Part shown: piece by piece, positions 18,947-27,782 of the stretch | Numbering within the stretch: position 1 is the stretch's first letter | Layout of the letters: each line of letters starts with the position of its first letter | Origin: Collinsella tanakaei | GTDB taxonomy: Bacteria > Actinomycetota > Coriobacteriia > Coriobacteriales > Coriobacteriaceae | Direction of reading: 5' to 3' | DNA length: 48,119 bases | Assembly (NCBI RefSeq): GCF_030373545.1 | Contig: NZ_JAUDCO010000011.1 | Span: 1-48,119 of the forward strand | The notes under the pieces: model-generated | Seen by the model: only the letters and a program-made list of their open reading frames with translations | What the model was told of the DNA's origin: nothing | The model's database searches: none | Program-made: the position numbers and the translations under genes

Positions 18947-21008
18947 TGAGTTCGATACCAAGATCGAGCGGAAAGCCCCTGGCCGTCATTTCAAAACGAC
19001 GGATGCTGCTGCGTCGGCGGGCGATGACGGCTCGGCGCCTGCGCGCGCGCATGTCGCCGCGCGCCCGGGCGCTTCACCCGATGAGACGACTGCTTTCTTG
19101 ATCTCTGCGGGCGTCGACCCCGCACGCATAGGCGCCACCCCGGCTGACGGGCCCTGCGCCTCCGACGACGAGGTCTTCGGGGTCGCCCCTGCACCTTCGC
19201 CCGAAACGACGGCGGCGTTCATGGCGGCAACCCAATACGATTCTGCCGCCTCCGTCGGGTTCAACGCGCCGCGCCCCGACGAGTCCGCGCAGTTCGCGCT
19301 CGTGGGAGACCCCACGCCCGACGCGTGGGACGACGACGGCCCCTTCGTCGACAGCGCGCGCATAGAGACCGAATCGCACGAAGGCGTAGACGAGGCGATT
19401 GAGCACCATGACGATGAGGAGGCGAGCGTTGCCGATGTCGGCCGTTCCGCTGCGCTCATGAGCGGCCTGGTCATCATCAGCCGCATCACCGGTTTCTTCC
19501 GGACGTGGGCCCAGGCGTTCGGTATGGGCACGACGCTGGTCGCCAGCGCCTTCACCGTCGCCAACAACATGCCCAACGCCCTGTATGAGCTCGTCATGGG
19601 CGGCATGCTCGTCACGGCGTTTCTGCCGGTGTACGTGTCGACCAAGAAGAAGGCGGGGCGCGTGGGAGCCTGCGCGTATGCGTCCAATCTCCTTTCGCTT
19701 GTGACGCTGCTCATGGGTGCGCTGTCGGTCCTGTCGTTCATCTTCGCTTCCGAGATCATCTGGACACAGGCGTTCAACGCGTCCTCTGAGTTCAACTTCG
19801 ACCTCGCCACGTATTTCTTCCGCTTCTTCGCCATCGAGATCGTGCTCTACGCGCTGTCCTCGGTCATCTCGAGCATCCTCAACGCGGAGCGCGATTATTT
19901 CTGGTCGACAGCGGCGCCGATTGCCAACAACGTGGTGATCACGGTGGCGTTTCTCATCTACGGACTGATCGTCGAATCGAATCCCCAGGCGGGCATCCTC
20001 GTCCTCGCCATCTCCAATCCGCTCGGTGTGGCGGTGCAGGTCTTCATGCAGGTCCCCGCCCTTGCGCGCCATGGCGTGCACCTGTCGCCGCGCATCGACA
20101 TCCATGACCCGCTCATCCGCGAGACGCTCTCCATCGGTATCCCGACCTTTGTCGTGGCGGTCGTGTCGTTCGCGACGACGTCCGTGCAGAGCGCCTGCGC
20201 CCTGTCGGTCAATCCGGGAGGCGCGTCGATCACGTACTACGCTCGTATCTGGTATATCCTTCCGTACTCGGTGTTTGCCATCCCGATCACGACGGCCATG
20301 TTCACCGAGCTGTCCTCGTATGTGGCAAGCGGTCGCATGAAGCGTTTTGTCGACGGCCTTGCCAACGGGTCGGGACAGATTCTGTTCCTGCTCATTCCCT
20401 TCGCCCTCTACCTCATGGTGTTCGCGCCGTGCCTGTCCAATATCCTCAAGAGCGGCCGTATGTCCGCCGAGGACGTCGACATCCTCTCCACGTACATCGT
20501 GTGGCTGTCCATATCGCTTCCCGGGTACGGTCTGTGCACGTATCTGCAGAAGGCGTGCTCCTCGCTGCGCAAGATGAAGCTCTTCGCGGTCGCGGAGTGC
20601 ATCGCCGGCACCATCCAGATCGTCATGTGCCTGGTGTTCACCCCGGTGTTCGGCTTCAACGTCGTCGGTTTCAGCTCGACGTTCTTCTTCGTTTCGATCG
20701 ACCTGGTCACCCTGCTGTTCCTGCGCCATGAGCTCGGCCACATCGGTTTTATGTCCATGATCGTCGCCGGCGTGCGCGCCCTTGCTCTGGGCCTTCTGGG
20801 AGCCGGTGTCGGCCTGGCGATACTCACCGGTCTTCAGATGTTCGTGGGTCCGCTCGCCGAGGGCGGAATCCTGCGCGCGCTCGCCTATGCCGTCGCCGGC
20901 GGCGTGCCCGCCGTGCTGATCACGTTCGGTGCGGGCATCGCTCTCAAGCTTCCCGAGGTCTCGTTCATCAGCTCGCTCGTGTCGAGCGTTTTGCCGCGCC
21001 GCTCATAA
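18939..21008 (+). CDS. murJ: MurJ/MviN lipid II flippase with long N-terminal extension
   Basis: A 689-residue integral membrane protein of the MOP superfamily that flips the peptidoglycan precursor lipid II to the outer face. The transporter core runs from about residue 168 (SAALMSGLVIISRITGFFRT) to the C terminus, with about 14 hydrophobic helices and the typical NNMPNALYELVMGG segment. Residues 1-165 are an acidic, probably disordered cytoplasmic extension. It holds three similar short motifs, SPDETTAF (46-53), SPETTAAF (87-94) and RPDESAQF (112-119). Its start overlaps ybaK. The following aminotransferase starts 36 bases later, and the operon probably continues through the wall-modification genes. 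Confidence 0.93.
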   Translation: MTDEFDTKIERKAPGRHFKTTDAAASAGDDGSAPARAHVAARPGASPDETTAFLISAGVDPARIGATPADGPCASDDEVFGVAPAPSPETTAAFMAATQYDSAASVGFNAPRPDESAQFALVGDPTPDAWDDDGPFVDSARIETESHEGVDEAIEHHDDEEASVADVGRSAALMSGLVIISRITGFFRTWAQAFGMGTTLVASAFTVANNMPNALYELVMGGMLVTAFLPVYVSTKKKAGRVGACAYASNLLSLVTLLMGALSVLSFIFASEIIWTQAFNASSEFNFDLATYFFRFFAIEIVLYALSSVISSILNAERDYFWSTAAPIANNVVITVAFLIYGLIVESNPQAGILVLAISNPLGVAVQVFMQVPALARHGVHLSPRIDIHDPLIRETLSIGIPTFVVAVVSFATTSVQSACALSVNPGGASITYYARIWYILPYSVFAIPITTAMFTELSSYVASGRMKRFVDGLANGSGQILFLLIPFALYLMVFAPCLSNILKSGRMSAEDVDILSTYIVWLSISLPGYGLCTYLQKACSSLRKMKLFAVAECIAGTIQIVMCLVFTPVFGFNVVGFSSTFFFVSIDLVTLLFLRHELGHIGFMSMIVAGVRALALGLLGAGVGLAILTGLQMFVGPLAEGGILRALAYAVAGGVPAVLITFGAGIALKLPEVSFISSLVSSVLPRRS

Positions 21009-21044
21009 GGCCCCGCTTCGTACGGCGCAAGGAAAGGACACCCG

Positions 21045-22229
21045 ATGAATCGTTTGCCCGAAGAGGATCGCATCGCCGAGATTTTGGCCGGCCTCACCGG
21101 AACGCGACCGCAGGATTGGTACCTGACGTTCAAGGCGCGCCACGCGATGCTCCTGGCGTTTCGTGCGGTGCGCGGGCAGATGGGTCCCGGAACGGTCGTC
21201 ACGCAGCTGCTGACGTGCTGCACGGCGGTGGATCCCATCATCGCGGCGGACCTGACGCCGCGCTATGCCGAGGTGTCCCGCTGCGCGGCGTCGATCTGTC
21301 CGGAGAAGCTGTCGCTGCTCCCGGATGACCGGGCGGTCGTCCTGCAGCATACCTACGGTCTGATCGACGAGACGGACAGCGAGAACCTGGTTCGCATCGC
21401 CCACGAAGCGGGGCTTCCGGTCATCGAGGACTGCGCCCACTGCGTAGGGCGCATGGCGCGCGGACGCGGCTCGGCCCCGCTCGCCGATATCTCGGTGCAC
21501 TCCTTCGGCGTCGCCAAGATGCTTGACTCGCAGTACGGCGGCGCGGTGTGGGTGAACCCGGATTCGCCCTTTGCCGACGTGTGCCGCGATCTTCGCGACC
21601 GCTTGGCGTCGTTGCCTGTCGCCGGCGCTGCCCTCACCGCGCGTACGAAGACCTTCATCTTCTGGAATCGCGTCTTCAACCATCTGCCGACCGGGGTGTC
21701 GCGCTGGCTCAGGCGTACGGTTGCCGCAGCCGGGCTGTTCGAGCCGGCGGTGTCGGACGAGGAGCGCCGCGGTCGGGTGTCTCACGAGCCGCTTCGTCCG
21801 AGCGCCGAGGTGTGCCGTCGCGCCATCGAGGCGTTCGCGGGGCTCGAGGATCGCGAGCGCGTGCGCGCCGAGGCCGTGGAGGTGTACCGCGATGCATTCG
21901 CCGACATGCCGGGCGTCGAGACCTTCTCGTCCGCGATGTCCGGTCCGGTGCAGCCGCTTCTTAAGTTTCCGGTGCTCATGGCCGACCGCGACCGTGCCGA
22001 GCGCGCGGTATCGGGTGCCTGCGAGGCGGGGTACTACACCGAGGCCTGGTATCGCCCGTACCTGGGCCCGGGCGTCCTCGACGAGGAGGTGTATTGCGTC
22101 CCCGAGGACACGTCGTCGGTCGCGGTGTGCCTGCATATCGTGGATACGCTCGCCACGCTGCCGTGCCATGCGGGCGCCGAGGGCGCACGCGCGGTCGTAG
22201 AGGTCGTACGCGATATCGCCGCAAGATAG
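21045..22229 (+). CDS. DegT/DnrJ/EryC1-type PLP-dependent aminotransferase
   Basis: A 394-residue fold-type I PLP enzyme of the DegT/DnrJ group, which usually aminates nucleotide sugars. K158 in SFGVAKML is the expected Schiff-base lysine, and E128-D129 in VIEDCAH the PLP-pyridine contact. Both catalytic features are present, but the surrounding sequence departs from the usual sugar aminotransferase consensus, for example QYGGA instead of GEGG. The substrate is therefore uncertain. It lies between murJ and FemAB/ATP-grasp genes, so it may supply an amino compound for the cell wall or a surface polymer. An AAGGAAAGG ribosome site precedes the ATG. A hairpin follows at 22253-22284. Confidence 0.8.
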   Translation: MNRLPEEDRIAEILAGLTGTRPQDWYLTFKARHAMLLAFRAVRGQMGPGTVVTQLLTCCTAVDPIIAADLTPRYAEVSRCAASICPEKLSLLPDDRAVVLQHTYGLIDETDSENLVRIAHEAGLPVIEDCAHCVGRMARGRGSAPLADISVHSFGVAKMLDSQYGGAVWVNPDSPFADVCRDLRDRLASLPVAGAALTARTKTFIFWNRVFNHLPTGVSRWLRRTVAAAGLFEPAVSDEERRGRVSHEPLRPSAEVCRRAIEAFAGLEDRERVRAEAVEVYRDAFADMPGVETFSSAMSGPVQPLLKFPVLMADRDRAERAVSGACEAGYYTEAWYRPYLGPGVLDEEVYCVPEDTSSVAVCLHIVDTLATLPCHAGAEGARAVVEVVRDIAAR

Positions 22230-22252
22230 GGGCGGGCGTTTCGCGCTGCCAT

Positions 22253-22284
22253 CCGCAGGCTTCCGGATGGCCGGATGCCTGCGG
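22253..22284 (+). terminator. Hairpin after the DegT-type gene
   Basis: CCGCAGGC (22253-22260) pairs with GCCTGCGG (22277-22284), and an inner TCCGG/CCGGA stem extends it around an ATGG loop. No T tract follows, so it may be a weak or partial terminator within the operon. A palindrome TTGGTAACCAA lies further on at 22368-22378. Confidence 0.5.
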
Positions 22285-22406
22285 GGCTTATGCGACGGGC
22301 CGTGGTCTCTTCATAGATTGAGCCTTGCATCCGCGGGGCCATGCGCTCCATGAAGTATGATGAGCTGTTGGTAACCAAACGTCATCGAAGGATGGAGTAC
22401 GACGCG

Positions 22407-23426
22407 ATGCAGGTTATAGAGCTCTCGCGCACCGACTACGAGCAGCGGGCCGCAGCTTTTCCCGTACCCGTACCCATAGAGCAGCTGCCCGTGTGGCAGG
22501 ACTTGGAAGATACCGTTCCCGGCCGTTCGGCCTGGGGGTACGCCGCGATCATGGAGGGGGAGCGCGAGCTCGCCCTGATCTCGCTCGTCCAGTACGAGAC
22601 CCACGGCTACCGGTATCTGCGTGCCCATCACGCTCCCGTGTGGGCGGAGGAGCCCACGCCCGAGCAGGAGTCCGAGGCGCTTGAGGCGCTGGCCGATTTC
22701 GTGCGTCGTCGCGACGGCAAGCAGGTGTTCATGCGTCTGGCGGTCGCGCACGAGCTGCCCCTGACCGCACCGTGCCTGTCGACGCTTCCCTACGACACGA
22801 CCGTCGTGATCGACCTCACCGGCGGCGACGACGAGATTCTCGCCCGCATGAAGCCGCGTGGCCGCCGCGATGTGCGAAAGGCCCTGCGCGAGTGCACGCT
22901 CACCTTCTCCGATGAGACCGAGCGCGCCATCGCGTCGTTCGACGAGTACTACGAGGTCATGGTCGAGACCGCCGCGCGCGATGGCTTTACCCCCGCTCCT
23001 GCGGAGGACTACCGCAACATGCTGCAGATCCTCGGTCACGATCACTGCCGTCTGTTCGCCGGTCGCGACGAGGATGACCGGGTGATCACCTGGACCATCG
23101 CCACCATCGCGGGCACGCATGCGACGCGCTACTACGGCGCCTCGCGTTCCGGTGCGGCGCGCAACCTCGCCACCGACCGCCTCATCTATTTCGAGTGCTG
23201 CGAGCTTGGACGCATGGGCTGCGCCGAATACGATCAGATGGGTATCGGAAGCGAGTTCCAGCCCGCGACGATGGGGCTCAACACCTTCAAGACGAAGTTC
23301 GCCAAAGACGGGGTTCGCACCGTCGCCCCCGATCGGGACGTTCCCATCAAGAAGACGTTTTACCGTGCGCTCGTGGCGGCAAAGTCCGCCCGCAACGCCC
23401 TTCGCTCGGCCAAACACGACAAATAG
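22407..23426 (+). CDS. FemAB-type peptidyltransferase (peptidoglycan branch peptide)
   Basis: A 339-residue protein with the double-GNAT fold of FemX/FemA/FemB enzymes, which attach amino acids from aminoacyl-tRNA to the stem peptide of lipid II. Recognisable elements are the N-terminal LPVWQD...GRSAWGY, then MKPRGRRDVRKALRE, the cofactor-fold LFAGRDEDDRVITW, and YYGASRSGAARNLATDRLIYFECCELG, close to the YGS..E.....A...L.W.......G pattern of the family. The amino acid added cannot be read from sequence. The ATG at 22407 is preceded by AAGGATGGAG; an ATG at 22392 is an alternative. It ends 10 bases before the ATP-grasp gene. Confidence 0.87.
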   Translation: MQVIELSRTDYEQRAAAFPVPVPIEQLPVWQDLEDTVPGRSAWGYAAIMEGERELALISLVQYETHGYRYLRAHHAPVWAEEPTPEQESEALEALADFVRRRDGKQVFMRLAVAHELPLTAPCLSTLPYDTTVVIDLTGGDDEILARMKPRGRRDVRKALRECTLTFSDETERAIASFDEYYEVMVETAARDGFTPAPAEDYRNMLQILGHDHCRLFAGRDEDDRVITWTIATIAGTHATRYYGASRSGAARNLATDRLIYFECCELGRMGCAEYDQMGIGSEFQPATMGLNTFKTKFAKDGVRTVAPDRDVPIKKTFYRALVAAKSARNALRSAKHDK

Positions 23427-23436
23427 GGGTTTCGCC

Positions 23437-24711
23437 ATGACCGATGCCATCCGCACCATCTCCGAGTCCGAGCTTCCCGAGCGCCTCGTTCCGGTCGCGC
23501 TCGGCGGAGAGATCATGTCCTACTCGTTCGCGCGCTGTTTTTACGAGGCGTACGGGGTCAAGACGATGGTTCTTTCCGCGGTCGACGTGCGCGCGACCTC
23601 CTCGAGCCGCCTGACCGACTACCGCGTGGTTCCCGCGATGGGACAGGGCGACGAGGCCATCATGGAGTACCTGCGTGGCCTGGGCGCCGAGCTCGCCGCG
23701 GCTGGCAAGGTCGCCATCATCTTCGGCAGCGCGGACTGGCACGCGCGCATCCTGTCCGTGAACAAGCAGGAGCTCTCGCAGTGGTTCGCGGTGCCCTATA
23801 ACGATTTCGAGCTGCTCGACGAGATTACGCAGAAGGAGCGCTTCTACGAGATCTGCGAGGAGCTGGGCATCGACTACCCGAAGACGTGGTCGTTCGATTG
23901 CTCCGACCCCGATGTCCGCATCGATCCGTCGGCGTTCACCTATCCGCTCATCGCGAAGCCGTCCAATTCCGCGCGCTATGATCTCATGGATTTTCCTGGC
24001 AAGGAGAAAGTCTATGAGGTGCAGGGCCCTGATGAGCTCGTGCGCATCTTCGATTTGCTGCGCGACGCGGGCTACGACCGCGAGCTGGTCGTCCAGGATT
24101 TCATCCCGGGCGACGACGCGGCCATCCGATCGCTCACCACGTTCTCCGACGCCTCCGGTGAGGTTCGCGTCGTGTCCGGCGGCCAGGTCGTGCTCCAGGA
24201 CCACTCCCCGGCGCGCATCGGCAATCCTATGTGCATCCTGCCCGAGCGCGTCGAGCCGATCATCGAGGCCGCAAAGCGGTTCTGCCGCCATGTGGGATAT
24301 CGCGGCTTCGGAAACTTCGACATCAAGTACGATGAGCGTGACGGCAAGTACAAGTTCTTCGAGATCAACACCAGGCCCGGCCGCAACACCTACTACGTGG
24401 CACAGGGCGGCGCCAACATCGCCAAGCTGCTGGTGGACGAGTACATCTTGGGCCGCGAGATCCCCTATCAGGAGGCGTACGGCGACGTGCTGTACACCTG
24501 CGTTCCCGCGCGCGTGATCAAGACGTCCGTTCCCGACCCCGAGCTTCGCCGCCGCGTCCTTGCCATGTACCGTGCGGGCAAGGCGGACTATCCGTACAAC
24601 TGGAAGGGCGACACGCTCGCCCACAAGCTGTGGTCGACGATCACCTATTTCCATCAGATCGAGAAATTCAAGCGCTACGTGGGCGATGTTCGCCGCGAGA
24701 AGGCGCACTAG
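23437..24711 (+). CDS. ATP-grasp carboxylate-amine ligase, possibly D-aspartate-ligase-like
   Basis: A 424-residue ATP-grasp enzyme. The N terminus (VPVALGGEIMSYSFARCFYE, about 18-37) resembles the start of D-aspartate ligases that add D-Asp to the stem-peptide lysine or ornithine. The ATP-grasp core shows K174 in LIAKPSNSARYD, the hinge LVVQDFIPGDD (217-227) and the Mg-binding FFEINTRPGRN (307-317). No signal peptide is seen, so it acts in the cytoplasm. Position beside a FemAB enzyme, murJ and a PLP enzyme points to peptidoglycan cross-bridge or side-chain synthesis. The exact amino acid is unknown. Its stop codon is followed at once by the uvrC ATG. Confidence 0.85.
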   Translation: MTDAIRTISESELPERLVPVALGGEIMSYSFARCFYEAYGVKTMVLSAVDVRATSSSRLTDYRVVPAMGQGDEAIMEYLRGLGAELAAAGKVAIIFGSADWHARILSVNKQELSQWFAVPYNDFELLDEITQKERFYEICEELGIDYPKTWSFDCSDPDVRIDPSAFTYPLIAKPSNSARYDLMDFPGKEKVYEVQGPDELVRIFDLLRDAGYDRELVVQDFIPGDDAAIRSLTTFSDASGEVRVVSGGQVVLQDHSPARIGNPMCILPERVEPIIEAAKRFCRHVGYRGFGNFDIKYDERDGKYKFFEINTRPGRNTYYVAQGGANIAKLLVDEYILGREIPYQEAYGDVLYTCVPARVIKTSVPDPELRRRVLAMYRAGKADYPYNWKGDTLAHKLWSTITYFHQIEKFKRYVGDVRREKAH

Positions 24712-26697
24712 ATGACGACGCCGCTCGGACCGGGCGGCCTGCCCGGACGTCGCGTGAGCGTGGATGCCCACGATGCCGCCGCGGCGGCGCGCCATGTCGC
24801 CGAGGCGGGGGAGGGCGGAGGCCTCTCGCTGGCCGCGCAGGTGGCGCTGGTCCCCACCGATCCGGGCTGCTACCTGTGGAAGGACGCTGCGGGCGAGGTC
24901 ATCTACGTGGGCAAGGCCAAAAACCTGCGCGCCCGCATGAAGCAGTACGTCCAGCTCACCGACGACCGCGAGAAGATTCCGCTCATGATGCAGCTTGTGG
25001 CGGGGTTCGATTACATCGTGGTGGACAACGAGCACGAGGCGCTCGTGCTCGAGCGCAACCTCATCGGCCAGTACCACCCGTACTTCAACGTCGACTACAA
25101 GGACGACAAGAGCTACCCCTATATCGCCGTGACCCATGGCGACCTGTTTCCCGCAATCAAGTACACCCGCGAGAAACACCGTCCCGGCACGCGCTATTTC
25201 GGCCCCTACACCGACGCGAAGGCCGCACGCGAAACCATCGACACCCTGCGCAAGGTGACGCCCATCTGCTCTGCCACCTGCGCGGAGTGGAAGCGCGTAC
25301 GCCGGCTCATCCAAAAGCGGCCCGACGATGCGGACATCATCGGCCTGATCTGTGCGCAAAAGGGCCGTCCGTGCTTCGATTACCACGTGGGGCGCGGCCC
25401 CGGCGTGTGCGCGGGCATGATTGCGCCCGATGAGTACGCGAAAAGCGTCCGCCGGGTCGAGCGGTTCTTGTCGGGGCATCGCAGCGAGCTTGTTCGCGAG
25501 CTGAAGGACGATATGGCCGAGGCCGCCGCGGAGCTCGATTTTGAGCGGGCGGGGCGCATCAAACGCCGCCTGGAGGTCATCGACGGCCTGGACGACCGGC
25601 AGCAGGTCGTGTTCCCGACGAGCGTGGACATCGACCTTATCGGGTTCTATCGCGAAGAGACCATCGCCGGCGCATGCGTGTTCGTCGTGCGCGAGGGGCG
25701 TACGGTCCGCAGCTGCGAGTTCATTTTGGACAAGGGTCTCGATGTCACCGAGGACGAGCTGGTCGGCGGATTCGTCAAGCGCTACTACGACGAGACCGCC
25801 GATATCCCCGCCGAGGTCGACATCGCCATCGACCTCGAGGATGCCGACGTGGTCGCCGCGTGGCTTTCCGACAAGCGCGGTCGCCGCTGCACCCTGCATC
25901 GCCCGCAGCGCGGGGAGAAGCGCCACCTGCTCGAGACCTGCGAGCGCAATGCGCGCCACGCCCTCATGCGCTACATGGTGCGCACCGGCTATGCCGACGA
26001 CCGCACGAACCAGGCGCTGCTGCAGCTCGAGAGCGCCCTTGCGCTCGACGGCCCGCCGATGCGCATCGAGTGCTTCGACATCTCTACGCTCCACGGCCGC
26101 TTTACCGTGGCCTCGATGGTGGTGTTTACGAACGGGCGTCCCGACAAGAGTCAGTATCGCCGCTTCAAGATTCGTGCCGAGCTCGACGAGGCGAACGACT
26201 TCCTGTCCATGTCCGAGGTGCTGGGCCGTCGCTATGCGCCCGAGCGCATGGCCGACGAGCGCTTTGGCAGCCGTCCGGACCTGCTGGTGGTCGACGGCGG
26301 AAAGCCCCAGCTCACCGCTGCCATGCGGCAGCTTGAGCAGCTCGGGCTGGACATCCCGGTGTGCGGTCTGGCCAAGGCGGACGAGGAGGTGTTCGTCCCG
26401 TGGGACGACACGCCGGTCGTCCTGCCGAGCGGGTCGGCCTCGCTCTATCTGATCAAGCAGGTGCGCGACGAGTCCCACCGCTTTGCGATCACGTTCCATC
26501 GCGAGCTGCGCGATCGCGCCATGACCGTATCGGTGCTCGACGAGGTGGAGGGCGTGGGGCCGACGCGCAAGAAGGCGCTCATGCGCCACTTTGGGTCCAT
26601 GAAGCGCCTGCGGGCGGCAAGCGTCGAGGAGATCGCGTCCGTGAAGGGCATTCCCACCGCGGTCGCCCAAGCGGTGTACGATACCCTGCGTGCGTAA
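24712..26697 (+). CDS. uvrC: Excinuclease ABC subunit C
   Basis: The endonuclease that makes both cuts in nucleotide excision repair. The 661-residue protein has the N-terminal GIY-YIG nuclease (PGCYLWKD...VIYVGKAKNLRAR, about 54-80), a UVR domain (LKDDMAEAAAELDFERA, about 263-279) that binds UvrB, an RNase H-like C-terminal nuclease (IECFDISTLHGR; DLLVVDGGKPQL) and a helix-hairpin-helix pair (VEGVGPTRKKALMRHFG...VKGIPTAVAQ). About 45 residues precede the GIY-YIG motif, longer than usual; a later start cannot be excluded. It starts at the base after the ATP-grasp stop (TAGATG), so it rides on the cell-wall operon. Confidence 0.97.
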   Translation: MTTPLGPGGLPGRRVSVDAHDAAAAARHVAEAGEGGGLSLAAQVALVPTDPGCYLWKDAAGEVIYVGKAKNLRARMKQYVQLTDDREKIPLMMQLVAGFDYIVVDNEHEALVLERNLIGQYHPYFNVDYKDDKSYPYIAVTHGDLFPAIKYTREKHRPGTRYFGPYTDAKAARETIDTLRKVTPICSATCAEWKRVRRLIQKRPDDADIIGLICAQKGRPCFDYHVGRGPGVCAGMIAPDEYAKSVRRVERFLSGHRSELVRELKDDMAEAAAELDFERAGRIKRRLEVIDGLDDRQQVVFPTSVDIDLIGFYREETIAGACVFVVREGRTVRSCEFILDKGLDVTEDELVGGFVKRYYDETADIPAEVDIAIDLEDADVVAAWLSDKRGRRCTLHRPQRGEKRHLLETCERNARHALMRYMVRTGYADDRTNQALLQLESALALDGPPMRIECFDISTLHGRFTVASMVVFTNGRPDKSQYRRFKIRAELDEANDFLSMSEVLGRRYAPERMADERFGSRPDLLVVDGGKPQLTAAMRQLEQLGLDIPVCGLAKADEEVFVPWDDTPVVLPSGSASLYLIKQVRDESHRFAITFHRELRDRAMTVSVLDEVEGVGPTRKKALMRHFGSMKRLRAASVEEIASVKGIPTAVAQAVYDTLRA

Positions 26698-26720
26698 GGG
26701 ATAGGTCCGCCGCGCCCGCG

Positions 26721-26750
26721 TTCACGCCCGTCCGCGCGGGTGGGTATACT
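26721..26750 (+). promoter_or_regulatory. Promoter of rapZ-whiA
   Basis: TTCACG (26721-26726), an 18-base spacer and a strong TATACT (26745-26750) lie 33 bases before rapZ. This suggests a promoter between uvrC and rapZ. Confidence 0.55.
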
Positions 26751-26782
26751 GGTGGACAGACTGTCGAGCGAGGAGGCCGCGC

Positions 26783-27718
26783 ATGTCCGATATGAATCCC
26801 ATCACTTCCGCTGAGCTTGCCGACCGCGTGCCCGATGTCGTGATCATCACCGGCATGTCGGGCTCGGGGCGCACCCAGGCGATGCACGTGTTCGAGGACA
26901 TGGGCTACTTCTGCATCGACAACCTGCCGCCCCGTCTGATTCTGCAGCTCGCCGAGCTCGTGGGCATCAACGCGGGCATCGGCCGGCATCTCGCCGTGAC
27001 GAGCGACCTGCGCAGCCAGGGGCTGTTCGACGAGCTGCTCGATGCCATCAAGCAGCTCGAGGATCACGAGATGAGCTGCAAGGTGGTGTTTCTTGAGGCC
27101 TCCGACGAGGTCCTCATTCGCCGCTACAACGAGAACCGCCGCCGTCACCCGCTGGCCAAACCGGGGGAGACCACGGCCGACGCCATCCAGCGCGAGCGTC
27201 TGGGCCTCAAAAGCATCCGCGAGCGCGCGGACATGATTATCGACACGAGCCGCCTGGCGACGAGCGCCCTGCGCACCAAGCTGCGCCATGCCTTCTCGGA
27301 GCTTGCCGACCAGCAGCTCATGGACGTGCACGTGTTCTCCTTCGGCTTCAAGCACGGCATGCCCGTGGAGGCCGATCTCATGATCGACGTGCGCTTCCTG
27401 CCCAACCCGTTTTACGACCCCGAGATGCGCTCCATGACGGGGCTTGACGAGAAGGTGTCGACGTTTGTCCTCGAGCACCCCAAGACCCAGGAGTTTTGGC
27501 GCGCCTGGTGCCAGCTGCTCGATGCGGTCATGCCGGGCTATGTCGCCGAGGGCAAACCGCAGCTGTCCATCGCCATCGGATGCACCGGCGGCCAGCACCG
27601 CAGCGTGGCTATCGCAGAGGCCACGGCGCGCTACCTCGAGCGCCAGCAGTACCACGTGAGCATCTCCCATCGCGATCTGTCGCGGGCGAACAGGACGGCA
27701 ACGGGGGATCCGCACTGA
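26783..27718 (+). CDS. rapZ: RapZ/YvcJ nucleotide-binding protein
   Basis: A 311-residue P-loop protein of the RapZ/YvcJ family. In enterobacteria RapZ is an RNase adapter for amino-sugar control; in Gram-positives YvcJ binds nucleotides and its role is less clear. The Walker A is GMSGSGRT (24-31), with Arg in place of Lys, as often in actinobacterial members. The C-terminal domain carries GCTGGQHRSVAIAE, the family hallmark. It leads a two-gene unit with whiA, 64 bases apart, with a small CCCC-GAAA-GGGG hairpin at 27721-27732. In most Gram-positives yvcK sits between rapZ and whiA; it is absent here. Confidence 0.93.
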   Translation: MSDMNPITSAELADRVPDVVIITGMSGSGRTQAMHVFEDMGYFCIDNLPPRLILQLAELVGINAGIGRHLAVTSDLRSQGLFDELLDAIKQLEDHEMSCKVVFLEASDEVLIRRYNENRRRHPLAKPGETTADAIQRERLGLKSIRERADMIIDTSRLATSALRTKLRHAFSELADQQLMDVHVFSFGFKHGMPVEADLMIDVRFLPNPFYDPEMRSMTGLDEKVSTFVLEHPKTQEFWRAWCQLLDAVMPGYVAEGKPQLSIAIGCTGGQHRSVAIAEATARYLERQQYHVSISHRDLSRANRTATGDPH

Positions 27719-27782
27719 TACCCCGAAAGGGGTGGGAGCGTTTTGGGACGCCTGGGATATCTGATGGAAGGAGGGCTTGCCG

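Noticed and set aside
23347-26670. An open frame of over 1100 codons opposite the ATP-grasp and uvrC genes
   Set aside because: It crosses two well-supported genes and a gene junction; composition is typical of antisense frames of GC-rich genes.
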